From Rhodospirillaceae bacterium (GTDB lineage: Bacteria; Pseudomonadota; Alphaproteobacteria; Bin65): DNA of 64,000 nucleotides. Under the pieces are notes generated by a model. That model worked only from the letters and a program-made list of their open reading frames with translations. It searched no databases and was not told where the DNA came from. Made by a program: the position numbers and the translations under genes. Location of the stretch: NCBI GenBank assembly GCA_011523655.1, contig WTGH01000068.1:1-64000 (forward strand), given 5' to 3'. The stretch's first letter is position 1; every line of letters begins with the position of its first letter. Below, in pieces: positions 1 through 8,038 of the stretch.

Positions 1-35
1 GTGCCGGGATCGGACATCGGCGCGGTGCCAACCAA

Positions 36-68
36 CCCCTCCCCTAGCCCCTCCCCCAAGGGGAGGGG
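36..68. repeat. C-rich direct plus inverted repeat
   Basis: CCCCTCCCC occurs at 36-44 and 48-56, and the second copy forms a perfect 9-bp hairpin with GGGGAGGGG at 60-68. It lies 3' of the TerB-like gene on the minus strand. No T-run follows on that strand, so it looks like an intergenic palindromic repeat more than a classical terminator. The rest of 1-118 shows nothing recognisable. Confidence 0.55.
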
Positions 69-118
69 AATTCTAGCGGTGCAAACCGGTTACACAGGTA
101 ACCGTCCGGACCGCTCCC

Positions 119-523
119 CTACAGCGTCGTATGCCGCGCCCTTGCGGCGCGTTCGATGGCGGCGGCGGCGAGGCGGTCGACGCCCAGGGAATGACGCAGC
201 ATCTGGAGGAGATAGGCCTCTTCCTCCTCGACCTTGCCGTCTGCCGCGGCGATGTCGCAGGCGACGGCATAGACGGTCTCGCGCAGCTTCGGCGGCGTGC
301 CCTCGGCGATCAGCCCCAGGGTCTTCTCCAGCCCGTCCTCGTCGGCCAGCAGCGCCGCGCAGTCCCGCGCCGCGGCCGGCAGATCGTCGACCGGAAAGTC
401 CCGGAACACCGGCAGGATCGTCACGAGCTGGCCCATGCGGCGCAGTTCGGCGTCAGTCATTTCCCGGTCCGCCGCCGAGACGATGACCATAGTGTAGATC
501 AGGGCGTTGTGATGCTGGCTCAT
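119..523 (-). CDS. TerB-like (tellurite resistance/DjlA N-terminal) family protein
   Basis: A 134-residue all-helical acidic protein. It carries the TerB-like pattern of a mid-protein Asp/Glu patch (AACDIAAADGKVEEEEAYLL) in which an A-x-x-D-G-x-x-x-x-E motif sits near the end of a helical bundle, as in TerB and DjlA N-terminal domains. No signal peptide or membrane segment is visible, so it is probably cytoplasmic. The annotated start is ATG at 523 with GGAG nine bases upstream; an internal ATG at 490 is an alternative. The exact role is unknown: TerB domains are linked to metal or stress responses, but no other ter genes are nearby. Confidence 0.75.
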   Translation of the reverse strand: MSQHHNALIYTMVIVSAADREMTDAELRRMGQLVTILPVFRDFPVDDLPAAARDCAALLADEDGLEKTLGLIAEGTPPKLRETVYAVACDIAAADGKVEEEEAYLLQMLRHSLGVDRLAAAAIERAARARHTTL

Positions 524-595
524 GCCGGTGGGCTCCGCCGTGACGTCGGCGCGATTCGCGCGGTGACCGGCACTTAGGGGGCCGGTGCGGCGGAA

Positions 596-3373
596 TCAAC
601 CGGCCAGAAACGCACGCGTTTCCCGCACGGCTTCGGCGAGGCCCGTGCGCCGGACCTCGACGCCGTCCGGGAACGCCGTCGTGAGGCGCGTCGGCAGCCG
701 CGAATCGAGCAGGACGAACACGCCGCGGTCGTCCTTGCGGCGGATCAGCCGGCCGAAGGCCTGCTTCAGCCTGAGCCGGGTCTGCATGTCGTCCCACGCC
801 GCGCCGCCGAAGCGTTCGCGCCGCGCCCGGTGCAGCCGGTCGGGCCGCGGCCAGGGCACCCGGTCGAAGACGATCAGGCGCAGCGCGTCGCCCGGCACGT
901 CGATGCCGTCGCGCACCGCGTCGGTGCCGAGCAGGCAGGCGTTTCGCTCGGCGCGGAACAGGTCGACCAGGGTCGCGACGTCGAAGCCGTCGACATGCTG
1001 GGCGAGCAGCGGCAGGCCGGCGTCGTCGAGCGGTTCGGCAAGGCGCTCGTGGGCGGCGCGCAGGCGCGCGATGGCGGTGAACAGGCCGAGCGCGCCGCCC
1101 CCGGCCGCGACGAACAGTTCCCGGTAGGCCGCGGCGACCTGGTCGGGATTGCCGCCGTTCACGTCGCGCACGACGAAGATTCGGGTCTGGGCCGGATAGT
1201 CGAAGGGCGAGGCGACGGCGAACCGCGCGGTCGGCCCGTCCAGATGGCGCACGCCGAAGCGCAGGTCGGCGGACGCCCAGCCCTCGTCGCCTTCCCCCTT
1301 GTCGCCGGCGCGGGTCCGGTCCTTCATGGTCGCCGACGTCATGAGCAGGCCGTGGGCCTGGCGCGACAGGACGGCGGCCAGCGGCTCCATCGGATCGATC
1401 CAGCGCCGGTGCATGCCGATATCGATGTCGCGGCCGGACCGGCGATCGACGGCGAACCAGTCGACGAACGCTTCCGGCGGGTCGGACTTCAGCGTTTCCA
1501 GCATGGCGCGCCAGGCGGCGAGCGGCATCAGGGCGCGGCGCAGGATGCTGCGCGCCGCGCCGTCGAGCCGTTGCCGGGTCGCGGTATCGAGGGTCTCGGC
1601 CTCGGTATCGAGCATGTCTTCGAGAGCCAGCCGGAGGCGCTTCAGCGGCTCGGCCAGCCCGAGCAGGACCGCGTCGAGGTCGCCCGCGCTGTCGAGCAGC
1701 GTCTCCGGAACCGGCCGGATATCGGCTTCGAGGCCGTAGAGGCTGTCGCGCTCCGGGCTGCGGGCATAGACCTGCTCGCGGACGGCGGCGAGGAACCGCT
1801 CCGCCGCGCCCTGCGGGTTGCCTTCGCCCAATCGCTGCAGCCAGCCCTGCGCCGGCAGCTGGGCGGCGTGGCGCAGCACCCGTTCCAGCGCCTCCGCCGC
1901 GCCGTCGTCCTCCACGATCAGGTCGCCGATCCGGTTGTTCAGGCCGCGTACCCGCGACCGGCGGCCGGCGACCGCTTCGGCCCCCCGGAGCCAGCGCCGC
2001 AGGTCGGCGGTCTCCTGCCCGCTCAGATGGGCGGCGAAGGCCGAATCCGCCGCGCCGAACAGGTGGTGGCCCTCGTCGAAGACCAGCCGGGCCGGGGCAT
2101 GAGGGTCGCCAGGGTGAATCGCCGCCATCGCCGTCTGCGCCATGACCAGGGCGTGGTTGGCGACGACGATGCGGGCGCGGCGGGCGCGCCGGGCGCTGTG
2201 TTCGACGAAGCAGCGGCTGTAGTGGCGGCAGGCGGCGTAGACGCATTCGCCGCGATGGTCGGTGAGCGCATCGATCCGGCCGCGGCCGATCCGGTCGGCG
2301 AGCCAGCCCGGCAGGTCGCCGGCGACCAGCGCGCCGTCGCGCGTCGCCGTCAGCCAGCGCGCCACGAGGCCGAGACTGACCGCCTCCTCGCGGCGCGTGC
2401 GGGCGACGGCGACCGCGTCGTCGAGGTTGAGCAGGCAGAGATAGTTCTCCCGCCCCTTGCGCAGCACGGCCTTACGCGCCTTCTCGGCCGGGTCCGGATA
2501 GAGCCGGTCGAGCTCGCCGTCGATCTGGTTCTGCAGGTTGCGCGTGAAGGTCGAGAGCCAGACCGCGCCGCTGTTCTTCTCCGCCCACAGGCTGGCCGGC
2601 GCGACGTAGCCGATGGTCTTGCCCACGCCGGTGCCCGCTTCGGCGAGCACGACATTCGGCTCGTCCTCGGCGAGGCGTGGCACGAAGGCGCCCGCCGCAG
2701 CCGCGGCGTAGTCCGCCTGTTCGGGGCGCTCTTCGGCCTCATCCGGCACCAGGGCGGCCAATCGGGCGCGCGCCTCTTCGGCCGAGACCGGCCGGTCGCC
2801 CGGCGGCGGCTCGGGCGCCCGCTCGGCCCATTCCGGCAGGTCGCGCCACGCTTCCAGCCCGGCCATCGCGCCGGGGCGCCCGGCCTCGGCCGCGGGGATG
2901 TGCAGGGCCGCCAGCACCGGGCCGGCCCAGCTCCAGCCGCCGGCCGCCATGGCGCGGGCGATCGGGCGCGCGCCCGACAAATTCCCGGCCTCCGGGTCGT
3001 CGGCGAGATCGGCGATCTCCTCCAGCAGCGATGCGGCTGCGGCGGTGAGCGTATCGGCTTCTTCGGCGGGCGTGTGCGGTCTGGCCAGGTTCAGCGCGGC
3101 CGCAATTTCGGCCGGCGTCGGCAGGCAGAAGACCCCGGGCCGGGCGAAGGCGAACAGGTCGAGGATATCCCGGCCCGGAAAGCGCCGGATGCCGAGCCGC
3201 CGCGCGATCCCGGCGCCGTAGCAGTGCAGCGGCAGCGCCCGGTCCGCGTCCGCAGCCAGTTTCCCGGCAAGCGCCGGCAGGGTGAGCGGCTCGTCGACGC
3301 CCCCGGCCCGCCACAGCGCTGCGCGCGACCCGACGACCAGCACGGCGCCGGGCAATCCATCGATCCCGGTCAT
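596..3373 (-). CDS. ATP-dependent DNA helicase, DinG/XPD-like (superfamily 2, Fe-S)
   Basis: A large helicase of about 925 residues. Visible motifs are Walker A (AGTGVGKT, near residue 245), a DEGH box in LVFDEGHHLF (near 431), motif III SAT (LLMTSATMKD) and C-terminal motif VI (QAFGRLIRRKDDRGVF). Four cysteines between motifs I and II (YLCLL, then GECVYAACRHYSRCF) match the 4Fe-4S cluster of XPD/DinG enzymes. There is no N-terminal exonuclease domain, unlike the DinG proteins of Firmicutes. The ORF extends to 3505, but the extra 44 residues look non-conserved and low in complexity, so ATG at 3373 is preferred. DinG-type helicases resolve R-loops, D-loops and structured DNA. Confidence 0.9.
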   Translation of the reverse strand: MTGIDGLPGAVLVVGSRAALWRAGGVDEPLTLPALAGKLAADADRALPLHCYGAGIARRLGIRRFPGRDILDLFAFARPGVFCLPTPAEIAAALNLARPHTPAEEADTLTAAAASLLEEIADLADDPEAGNLSGARPIARAMAAGGWSWAGPVLAALHIPAAEAGRPGAMAGLEAWRDLPEWAERAPEPPPGDRPVSAEEARARLAALVPDEAEERPEQADYAAAAAGAFVPRLAEDEPNVVLAEAGTGVGKTIGYVAPASLWAEKNSGAVWLSTFTRNLQNQIDGELDRLYPDPAEKARKAVLRKGRENYLCLLNLDDAVAVARTRREEAVSLGLVARWLTATRDGALVAGDLPGWLADRIGRGRIDALTDHRGECVYAACRHYSRCFVEHSARRARRARIVVANHALVMAQTAMAAIHPGDPHAPARLVFDEGHHLFGAADSAFAAHLSGQETADLRRWLRGAEAVAGRRSRVRGLNNRIGDLIVEDDGAAEALERVLRHAAQLPAQGWLQRLGEGNPQGAAERFLAAVREQVYARSPERDSLYGLEADIRPVPETLLDSAGDLDAVLLGLAEPLKRLRLALEDMLDTEAETLDTATRQRLDGAARSILRRALMPLAAWRAMLETLKSDPPEAFVDWFAVDRRSGRDIDIGMHRRWIDPMEPLAAVLSRQAHGLLMTSATMKDRTRAGDKGEGDEGWASADLRFGVRHLDGPTARFAVASPFDYPAQTRIFVVRDVNGGNPDQVAAAYRELFVAAGGGALGLFTAIARLRAAHERLAEPLDDAGLPLLAQHVDGFDVATLVDLFRAERNACLLGTDAVRDGIDVPGDALRLIVFDRVPWPRPDRLHRARRERFGGAAWDDMQTRLRLKQAFGRLIRRKDDRGVFVLLDSRLPTRLTTAFPDGVEVRRTGLAEAVRETRAFLAG

Positions 3374-3544
3374 AACCGATCTTGCAGCCGTTTCGCCCTC
3401 CGCCGCCACCGGCAATTCGACAGGCCCCGCACCCGGCGCCGACAGAAAAGACCCGACAGGCAAGGCCCTACAAGCAAAGCAATGCGCGCCGATCCGGCGT
3501 TTCACCGATTGACCTCACCGGTCCGCCGGGGCTATCGTTACAGC

Positions 3545-3871
3545 ATGAACTTCGTCCCGGACACCTATGCGATTATCGGCACGATCCTTGCCGTCGGCTT
3601 CGCCCTGGCCGGCATGGGCTGGCGCATGGCGAGCCGCCTCGACAAGCGGATCGGCGAAGACAGGGCCGCCGCTGAAGCCGATCGCCGCGCGGCACAGGCC
3701 GCCGCAGACGCCGACCGGCGCGCGGCACAGTCCGACCGGCGCGCCGCGCAGACCGCCGCAGACGCCGACCGGCGGCAATGGCAGGCGTCCATGGACGCCT
3801 TCCGGCAGGAAATGCTGCGCCTCGCCGAACGGCAGTCCCATATCGAAGGCCGGATCGAAGCCGCCGAATAA
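3545..3871 (+). CDS. small membrane-anchored coiled-coil protein
   Basis: A 108-residue protein with an N-terminal hydrophobic segment (about residues 8-24, YAIIGTILAVGFALAGMGW). It is followed by a charged region rich in repeated DRRAAQ/AADADRR units that should form a coiled coil. The DNA across 3678-3775 is correspondingly repetitive. Similar short proteins (one transmembrane helix plus a coiled coil) are common hypotheticals. The start is ATG at 3545, divergent from the helicase by about 170 bp. The repeat region could expand or contract in frame. The function cannot be assigned. Confidence 0.65.
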   Translation: MNFVPDTYAIIGTILAVGFALAGMGWRMASRLDKRIGEDRAAAEADRRAAQAAADADRRAAQSDRRAAQTAADADRRQWQASMDAFRQEMLRLAERQSHIEGRIEAAE

Positions 3872-3913
3872 CCCCGCCGCCCGGCGCCGGGCACAAGGGC
3901 CGGCGTCCGGCCT

Positions 3914-4726
3914 TCAGAATCCTCCCATGACGTAGCGCAGGGACAGCCGGACGCCGTGGCCGGCAAGCCGGGCCCGGGTCGGCGCGAGATCGAGCGGCCG
4001 CGGCTCCTGGCTGCCGTCGCGCCAGACCACCCGTCCCGGCCCGCGTTTCGTGCGGACTGCGCCGAGGTCGGTGTAGCGCCAGGCGAGATCGAGCGTCACC
4101 CGCTCGCCCAGCGCGACCGCAACCCCGGCCGTCGCCATCCAGGCCAGCCCGGTCCGGGTCCCGCCCGGCACCGTCGTCGTGGTCGTCGGGAACGTCATGG
4201 TCGTCTTCCCGATCCGGGTGCGCACGACGCCGATGCCGGCGCCGACGAAGGGCGCCAGCCGGCCGAGTTCCGGCAACCCCGGCGCGCCAAGGTCGACGAA
4301 GCCGGCCAGCATCCCGGACACGGAGGACAGGTTCGCCGAGACCGACTGCTGCCGCCCAGGCGCCAGGAAGTTGGTGCGGCCCCGGAACGCGAAGGCCGGA
4401 CGATACTCGACCAGTGCCTCGAACCGCGCCGCGCCGGCGGCGTAGCCCAGCCCGAGCCCGACCGCCGGCACCGTCCCGAACCCGCCGGCCGACCGGTAGG
4501 GCGCACCGTCGCCGCCGGTGCCGCAGCCATAAAGCGCTGCGGGTGCGGTGCTGGAACAGTCCTCGTCCATGAATGCCGTGTCGCCCGGCCGGTCGAGCCC
4601 GAAGCCGCCGCGCAGGTAAATTTCGCCGGCCGCGGCGGCGCCGGAGGCGAGCCACATGCCGGCTGCAACCGCCAGGGCCGCGACACGGCCGTGCCGTGCG
4701 CCGGCGCCGTTGTGCCCGCCCAACAT
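3914..4726 (-). CDS. outer-membrane beta-barrel protein (porin-like surface antigen)
   Basis: About 270 residues. The N-terminus is a signal peptide (RVAALAVAAGMWLASGAAAAGE), which supports ATG at 4726; the longer ORF to 4864 would bury it. The mature part has alternating amphipathic strands (FEALVEYRPAF, VTLDLAWRYTDLG) and ends in a C-terminal strand finishing with Phe (HGVRLSLRYVMGGF), the signature recognised by the BAM complex. This resembles the Omp25/surface-antigen 8-stranded barrel families. It converges with the small coiled-coil gene. Its specific ligand or role is unknown. Confidence 0.75.
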   Translation of the reverse strand: MLGGHNGAGARHGRVAALAVAAGMWLASGAAAAGEIYLRGGFGLDRPGDTAFMDEDCSSTAPAALYGCGTGGDGAPYRSAGGFGTVPAVGLGLGYAAGAARFEALVEYRPAFAFRGRTNFLAPGRQQSVSANLSSVSGMLAGFVDLGAPGLPELGRLAPFVGAGIGVVRTRIGKTTMTFPTTTTTVPGGTRTGLAWMATAGVAVALGERVTLDLAWRYTDLGAVRTKRGPGRVVWRDGSQEPRPLDLAPTRARLAGHGVRLSLRYVMGGF

Positions 4727-4875
4727 GGCCGACCGATAGCACGGCGCCTCCCGAATCCGAACCGAATTCGGACGCCCGCCGCCGGCCTGTTCCTCCGTGC
4801 GGTTCCTTGTCCCAAGGCGGCGGCGGCCGGGGCGGGCGCGTTGACGGGTTGTGCGGTGCGGCATAGGTAGCGCCC

Positions 4876-6543
4876 ATGCGTATCGGGGCCGACATCGCCG
4901 AACATGCCAAGGCCTGGCCGTTCCAGGAGGCGCGGGCGCTCGCCAAGCGGCTGAACGGCCGGCTGCCGGACAAGGGCCACGTCCTGTTCGAGACCGGCTA
5001 CGGCCCGTCCGGCCTGCCCCACATCGGCACCTTCGGCGAGGTCGTGCGGACGACCATGGTGCGCCGCGCCTTCGAGGCGCTGACCGGCATGCCGACCCGG
5101 CTGATCGCCTTCTCCGACGACATGGACGGGCTGCGCAAGGTGCCGGACAACGTGCCGAACCGCGACCGGCTGGCGCCCTATGCCGAAGCGAAGGACGGCG
5201 AAGGGCGGGTGATCCGCCACGGCTCGCCGCTGACCTCGACGCCGGACCCCTTCGGCGAGAGCGAGAGCTTTGCCGCGGCGAACAACGGGCGGCTGCGCGC
5301 GTTCCTCGACCGCTTCGGCTTCGACTACGAGTTCCTGAGCGCGACCGACGCCTACGGTTCGGGCCGGTTCAACGAGACGATCCTGCGCGTGCTGGAGAAG
5401 TACGGGCCGGTGCGCAACATCGTCCTGCCCGAGCTCGGCGAGGCGCGGCGCAAGAGCTATTCGCCGCTGTTCCCGGTGGTGACGGCCTGGGACGAGGCGG
5501 TCGGTGCGGAGCGCCGCCAGGTGATCCACAACGCCGTCGTCGTCGAGGGCCGGCCGGCAGACGGGACGGCGGTCTTCCAGTGCGTCGACGATGCCGGCGA
5601 ACGGGCGGGCGAGCCGTTCGAGCACCCGGTTCTCGACGGCGGCTGCAAGATGCAATGGCGGGTCGACTGGGCATTGCGCTGGACGGCGCTCGACGTCGAC
5701 TACGAGATGTCCGGCAAGGACCTGATCGATTCGGTGCGCCTCGGCGGCCGCATCTGCCGGATCATCGGCGGCAGGCCGCCGGCCGGCTTCACCTACGAGC
5801 TGTTCCTCGACGACAAGGGCGAGAAAATCTCCAAGTCGAAGGGCAACGGCCTAGCGGTCGAGGAATGGCTGCGCTACGCGCCGCACGAGAGCCTGGCGCT
5901 GTTCATGTACCAGCAGCCGAAGCGCGCCAAGCGCCTGTATTTCGACGTCATCCCGAAGGCGACCGACGAATATCTGGCCTTTCTGGGCAAGGCCGGCGAA
6001 CAGGACGCCGCCGAACAGGCGGAGAACCCGGCCTGGCATATCCATGAGGGCCGCCCGCCGGCGCAGGCGACGCCGCTGTCCTTCTCCCTGCTGCTCAACC
6101 TGGCGAGCGTCGTGAACGCCGCGGACAAGGGCGTGCTGTGGGGCTTCATCTCGCGCTATGCGCCCGACGCGTCGCCGGCCACCCATCCGCTGCTCGACCG
6201 GCTGGCGGAATATGCCGTCGCCTATTACCGGGACTTCGTCGAACCGGCCAAATCCTACCGCGCGCCGGAGGGCGGCGAACGCGCCGCGCTGGAAGACCTG
6301 GCGTCGGTGCTCGAAAAGATGCCGGCCGGCGCCACGGGTGAGGACATCCAGACGCAGATCTACGAAGTCGGCAAGCGCCACAGCTTCGACAACCTGCGCG
6401 ACTGGTTCCGGGCGCTCTACAAGATCCTGCTCGGCCAGAGCCAGGGCCCGCGCATGGGCTCCTTCGTGGCGCTCTACGGCCTGCCGGACTTCGTAGCGCT
6501 GCTGCGCAAGGCGCTGGACGAAGACGGTCTGGGGGCGGCCTGA
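4876..6543 (+). CDS. lysK: lysyl-tRNA synthetase, class I
   Basis: A 555-residue class I aminoacyl-tRNA synthetase that charges tRNA-Lys. The HIGH-type signature is PHIGT (residues 48-52, in GPSGLPHIGTFGE) and the KMSKS signature is KISKSKG near residue 317. Both, together with the overall length, identify the archaeal/alphaproteobacterial class I LysRS rather than the class II LysS. The start is ATG at 4876. The gene is divergent from the outer-membrane protein. Class I LysRS is typical of alphaproteobacteria and helps place the organism. Confidence 0.95.
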   Translation: MRIGADIAEHAKAWPFQEARALAKRLNGRLPDKGHVLFETGYGPSGLPHIGTFGEVVRTTMVRRAFEALTGMPTRLIAFSDDMDGLRKVPDNVPNRDRLAPYAEAKDGEGRVIRHGSPLTSTPDPFGESESFAAANNGRLRAFLDRFGFDYEFLSATDAYGSGRFNETILRVLEKYGPVRNIVLPELGEARRKSYSPLFPVVTAWDEAVGAERRQVIHNAVVVEGRPADGTAVFQCVDDAGERAGEPFEHPVLDGGCKMQWRVDWALRWTALDVDYEMSGKDLIDSVRLGGRICRIIGGRPPAGFTYELFLDDKGEKISKSKGNGLAVEEWLRYAPHESLALFMYQQPKRAKRLYFDVIPKATDEYLAFLGKAGEQDAAEQAENPAWHIHEGRPPAQATPLSFSLLLNLASVVNAADKGVLWGFISRYAPDASPATHPLLDRLAEYAVAYYRDFVEPAKSYRAPEGGERAALEDLASVLEKMPAGATGEDIQTQIYEVGKRHSFDNLRDWFRALYKILLGQSQGPRMGSFVALYGLPDFVALLRKALDEDGLGAA

Positions 6544-6580
6544 CCGGCACGGCGATCCGGCCTCTCTTCGCCGTCAATTC

Positions 6581-6623
6581 GACCGAAGCCCCGGACTTGA
6601 TCCGCGGCGAAGCGGAGAAATCG
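6581..6623. repeat. partial dispersed intergenic repeat (left half of family A)
   Basis: The stretch with CGACCGAAGCCCCGGA and CGGAGAAATC resembles the left half of the full palindromic element at 19488-19623 (TTTCGACCG-TAGCCCCGGATTCATCCG-GCGGAACGGAGAAATC). The right half is absent here, so this is a truncated copy downstream of lysK. Confidence 0.6.
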
Positions 6624-6705
6624 TTAGGGATATTTTTGCTTGATTACGCGTCCGCGGCCCACGGCCATTCCGATGGCCGGTATCGATACCCACCTCCACA
6701 TTGCC

Positions 6706-6737
6706 GCCCCGGACGGAGCGCAGCGGAGATCCGGGGC
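6706..6737. repeat. palindromic intergenic repeat GCCCCGGACGGAGCGCAGCG...
   Basis: GCCCCGGA (6706-6713) pairs perfectly with TCCGGGGC (6730-6737) around a loop that includes GGAGCGCAGCGGAG. Near-identical units occur at 47409-47440 and, inverted, at about 55062-55085. The flanking part of 6544-6830 shows no gene. Confidence 0.7.
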
Positions 6738-6830
6738 AACAAAAAAATGGTACTATAGCCATCGACGAACCGACGGCGTTTGCGGTTTTCGCCTGCTTTC
6801 TCCGACGCTGGAGGACTATCGAGCGCAATT

Positions 6831-6845
6831 TTGTGCATTGCACAA
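6831..6845. promoter_or_regulatory. perfect palindrome upstream of phasin; candidate PhaR operator
   Basis: TTGTGCATTGCACAA is a 15-bp perfect palindrome with 7-bp arms. It ends 8 bp before the -35 box of the phasin promoter. It contains TGCATTGCACAA, which fits the TGC-rich PhaR-binding consensus as I remember it from Paracoccus (TGCRNYGCASMA). PhaR represses phasin genes and is released by PHA. The PhaR assignment is inference; the palindrome is directly visible. Confidence 0.55.
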
Positions 6846-6853
6846 TTTTCTTC

Positions 6854-6884
6854 TTGACATTGCTGCACCGCGGCATATATGCCG
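6854..6884 (+). promoter_or_regulatory. phasin sigma70-type promoter with palindrome over the -10
   Basis: TTGACA (6854-6859) and TATATG (6876-6881) are separated by 16 bp. The -10 lies inside a second perfect palindrome, CGGCATATATGCCG (6871-6884), which could be a repressor site. Transcription from here would give a 5' leader of roughly 95 nt before the phasin ATG at 6984. Confidence 0.6.
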
Positions 6885-6983
6885 CACATAACGCAGCGCA
6901 CAATACCCTGCCGCACTGCAACAGAAGCTGAAACGCGGCCGGTGCGCGCCGCATCCCGAAACCCGAAACAGGAAGACGAAACC

Positions 6984-7562
6984 ATGACCGCCAGGACCGC
7001 GAAAAAGGCCGAAGCCAAGGACTTCGCCAAAGCCGGCGTCGAGCAGTTCGAAGCCGCCGTCAAGTCCGGCCAGGAGAGCGCCGAGAAGGCTCTCAAGGCC
7101 GGCAAGGAGAATGTCGACAAGGCCTACCAGGTCGGCGCCGATGCGCTGAGCGAGAATGTCGACAAGTTCTACGCCGCCGCCCGGGAGCAGTATGCCAGGG
7201 TGTGGCCGACCATGGCCCCGAGGATCGACGAGGTGGCCGAGTGGAACAAGGGCAATCTCGATGCCCTGTTCGCCGCCAGCGAGATCGCCAAGAAGGGCGC
7301 CGAGACGATGGCCGGGGAACTGGCCGCGTTCAACCAGGCCGCGCTCGCCGACGCCGCCGCCACCGCGAAGGACCTGATTTCCGTCAAGTCCTATCCGGAG
7401 CTGGTGCAGAAGCAGACCGAATCGGTGCGCAGCGCGTTCGACCGGGTGGTCGCCGAGTCGACCAAGATCTCGGAAATGTCCGCCAGCCTGGCGTCCGAGG
7501 TCTCCGAGCCGCTGCAGGCCCGCTGGGCCAAGGTGAGCGAGGCGTTCCGGCCGGCCGCCTGA
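6984..7562 (+). CDS. phasin family protein
   Basis: A 192-residue, Ala/Lys/Glu-rich, helical and cysteine-free protein. The N-terminus (TAKKAEAKDFAKAGVEQFEAAV) and the mid-protein pattern (WNKGNLDALFAASEIAKKGAETMAGELAAFNQ) are typical of the phasin_2 family, which coats polyhydroxyalkanoate granules and limits their size. The start is ATG at 6984, with GGAAGA eight bases upstream; the ORF-track start at 6879 lies in the leader. It is monocistronic: a strong promoter precedes it and a perfect terminator follows. No PHA synthase is in this window. Confidence 0.88.
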   Translation: MTARTAKKAEAKDFAKAGVEQFEAAVKSGQESAEKALKAGKENVDKAYQVGADALSENVDKFYAAAREQYARVWPTMAPRIDEVAEWNKGNLDALFAASEIAKKGAETMAGELAAFNQAALADAAATAKDLISVKSYPELVQKQTESVRSAFDRVVAESTKISEMSASLASEVSEPLQARWAKVSEAFRPAA

Positions 7563-7611
7563 ATTTTCCCTCCTTCCGCGCGGCCGTCCCCCTCCCCGGA
7601 CGCGCAAAACG

Positions 7612-7640
7612 AGGCCCGGAGCGCCGCTCCGGGCCTTTTT
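7612..7640 (+). terminator. Rho-independent terminator of phasin gene
   Basis: AGGCCCGGAGC (7612-7622), loop GCC, and GCTCCGGGCCT (7626-7636) form a perfect 11-bp stem. It runs into TTTTT at 7636-7640, about 50 bp after the phasin stop codon. Confidence 0.9.
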
Positions 7641-7673
7641 CGTTTTCGACGGCACCGAAGGGCGGGCGATTGC

Positions 7674-7701
7674 TTGACACACTCGCCGGTTTGCTTAATT
7701 T
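7674..7701 (+). promoter_or_regulatory. promoter for beta-flower/HEPN pair, possibly leaderless
   Basis: TTGACA (7674-7679), 16 bp, then TAATTT (7696-7701). The expected transcription start is about 7-8 bp later, which coincides with the ATG at 7709, and no Shine-Dalgarno sequence is visible before that ATG. This suggests a leaderless mRNA. The -10 box is imperfect, so confidence is moderate. Confidence 0.45.
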
Positions 7702-7708
7702 TCAAGCC

Positions 7709-8038
7709 ATGGATGTTCAGCATTTATTCGATTCGCGCGGCGACTGGATCGCCTTCCGGCTCGGCGAACATGTCTTCGATCCGGGCGGCGACTGGGTCGG
7801 CTGGCTACCGTGGGACGACGGCGAGATCGTCGACGCGCACGGCGAATATCTCGGCACGATCGTCGACCGGGACGGCTCGCGCCTGTACCGCTACCGCGAC
7901 CGTGAATACCGCGGCTATCCGGGCTATCGGGAAAATCCGGGCTATCCGGGCTATCCGGGACATCCGGATTCTGCGAGCCGCGATTATCCGCCTTTCGGCG
8001 CAGACGATGTGGACCTGCTGGAAATTCCGGTTTCATGA
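7709..8038 (+). CDS. beta-flower-like repeat protein with Tyr/Pro/Gly-rich tail
   Basis: A 109-residue protein. The first ~65 residues hold four short repeats of the form (V/L)FD-x-G(G/D)-W-(I/V), for example LFDSRGDWIAF, VFDPGGDWVGW, IVDAHGEYLGT and IVDRDGSRLYR. This matches my recollection of the 4-fold beta-flower fold. The rest is a low-complexity GYPGY repeat (YRGYPGYRENPGYPGYPGHP) ending in an acidic DDVDLLEI. There is no signal peptide. Its stop overlaps the next gene's start by 4 bp (ATGA), so the two are almost certainly co-translated. The function is unknown; pairing with a HEPN protein suggests a regulator or partner. Confidence 0.6.
   Translation: MDVQHLFDSRGDWIAFRLGEHVFDPGGDWVGWLPWDDGEIVDAHGEYLGTIVDRDGSRLYRYRDREYRGYPGYRENPGYPGYPGHPDSASRDYPPFGADDVDLLEIPVS

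Noticed and set aside
48-68. Rho-independent terminator of the TerB-like gene
   Set aside because: Perfect 9-bp stem but no T-run on the minus strand; better called an intergenic repeat.
830-3871. 1013-residue plus-strand ORF across the helicase gene
   Set aside because: Only its last 108 codons (3545 onward) look like protein; the rest is the GC-driven antisense shadow of the DinG-like helicase, rich in Arg, Ala and Gly and without domain motifs.
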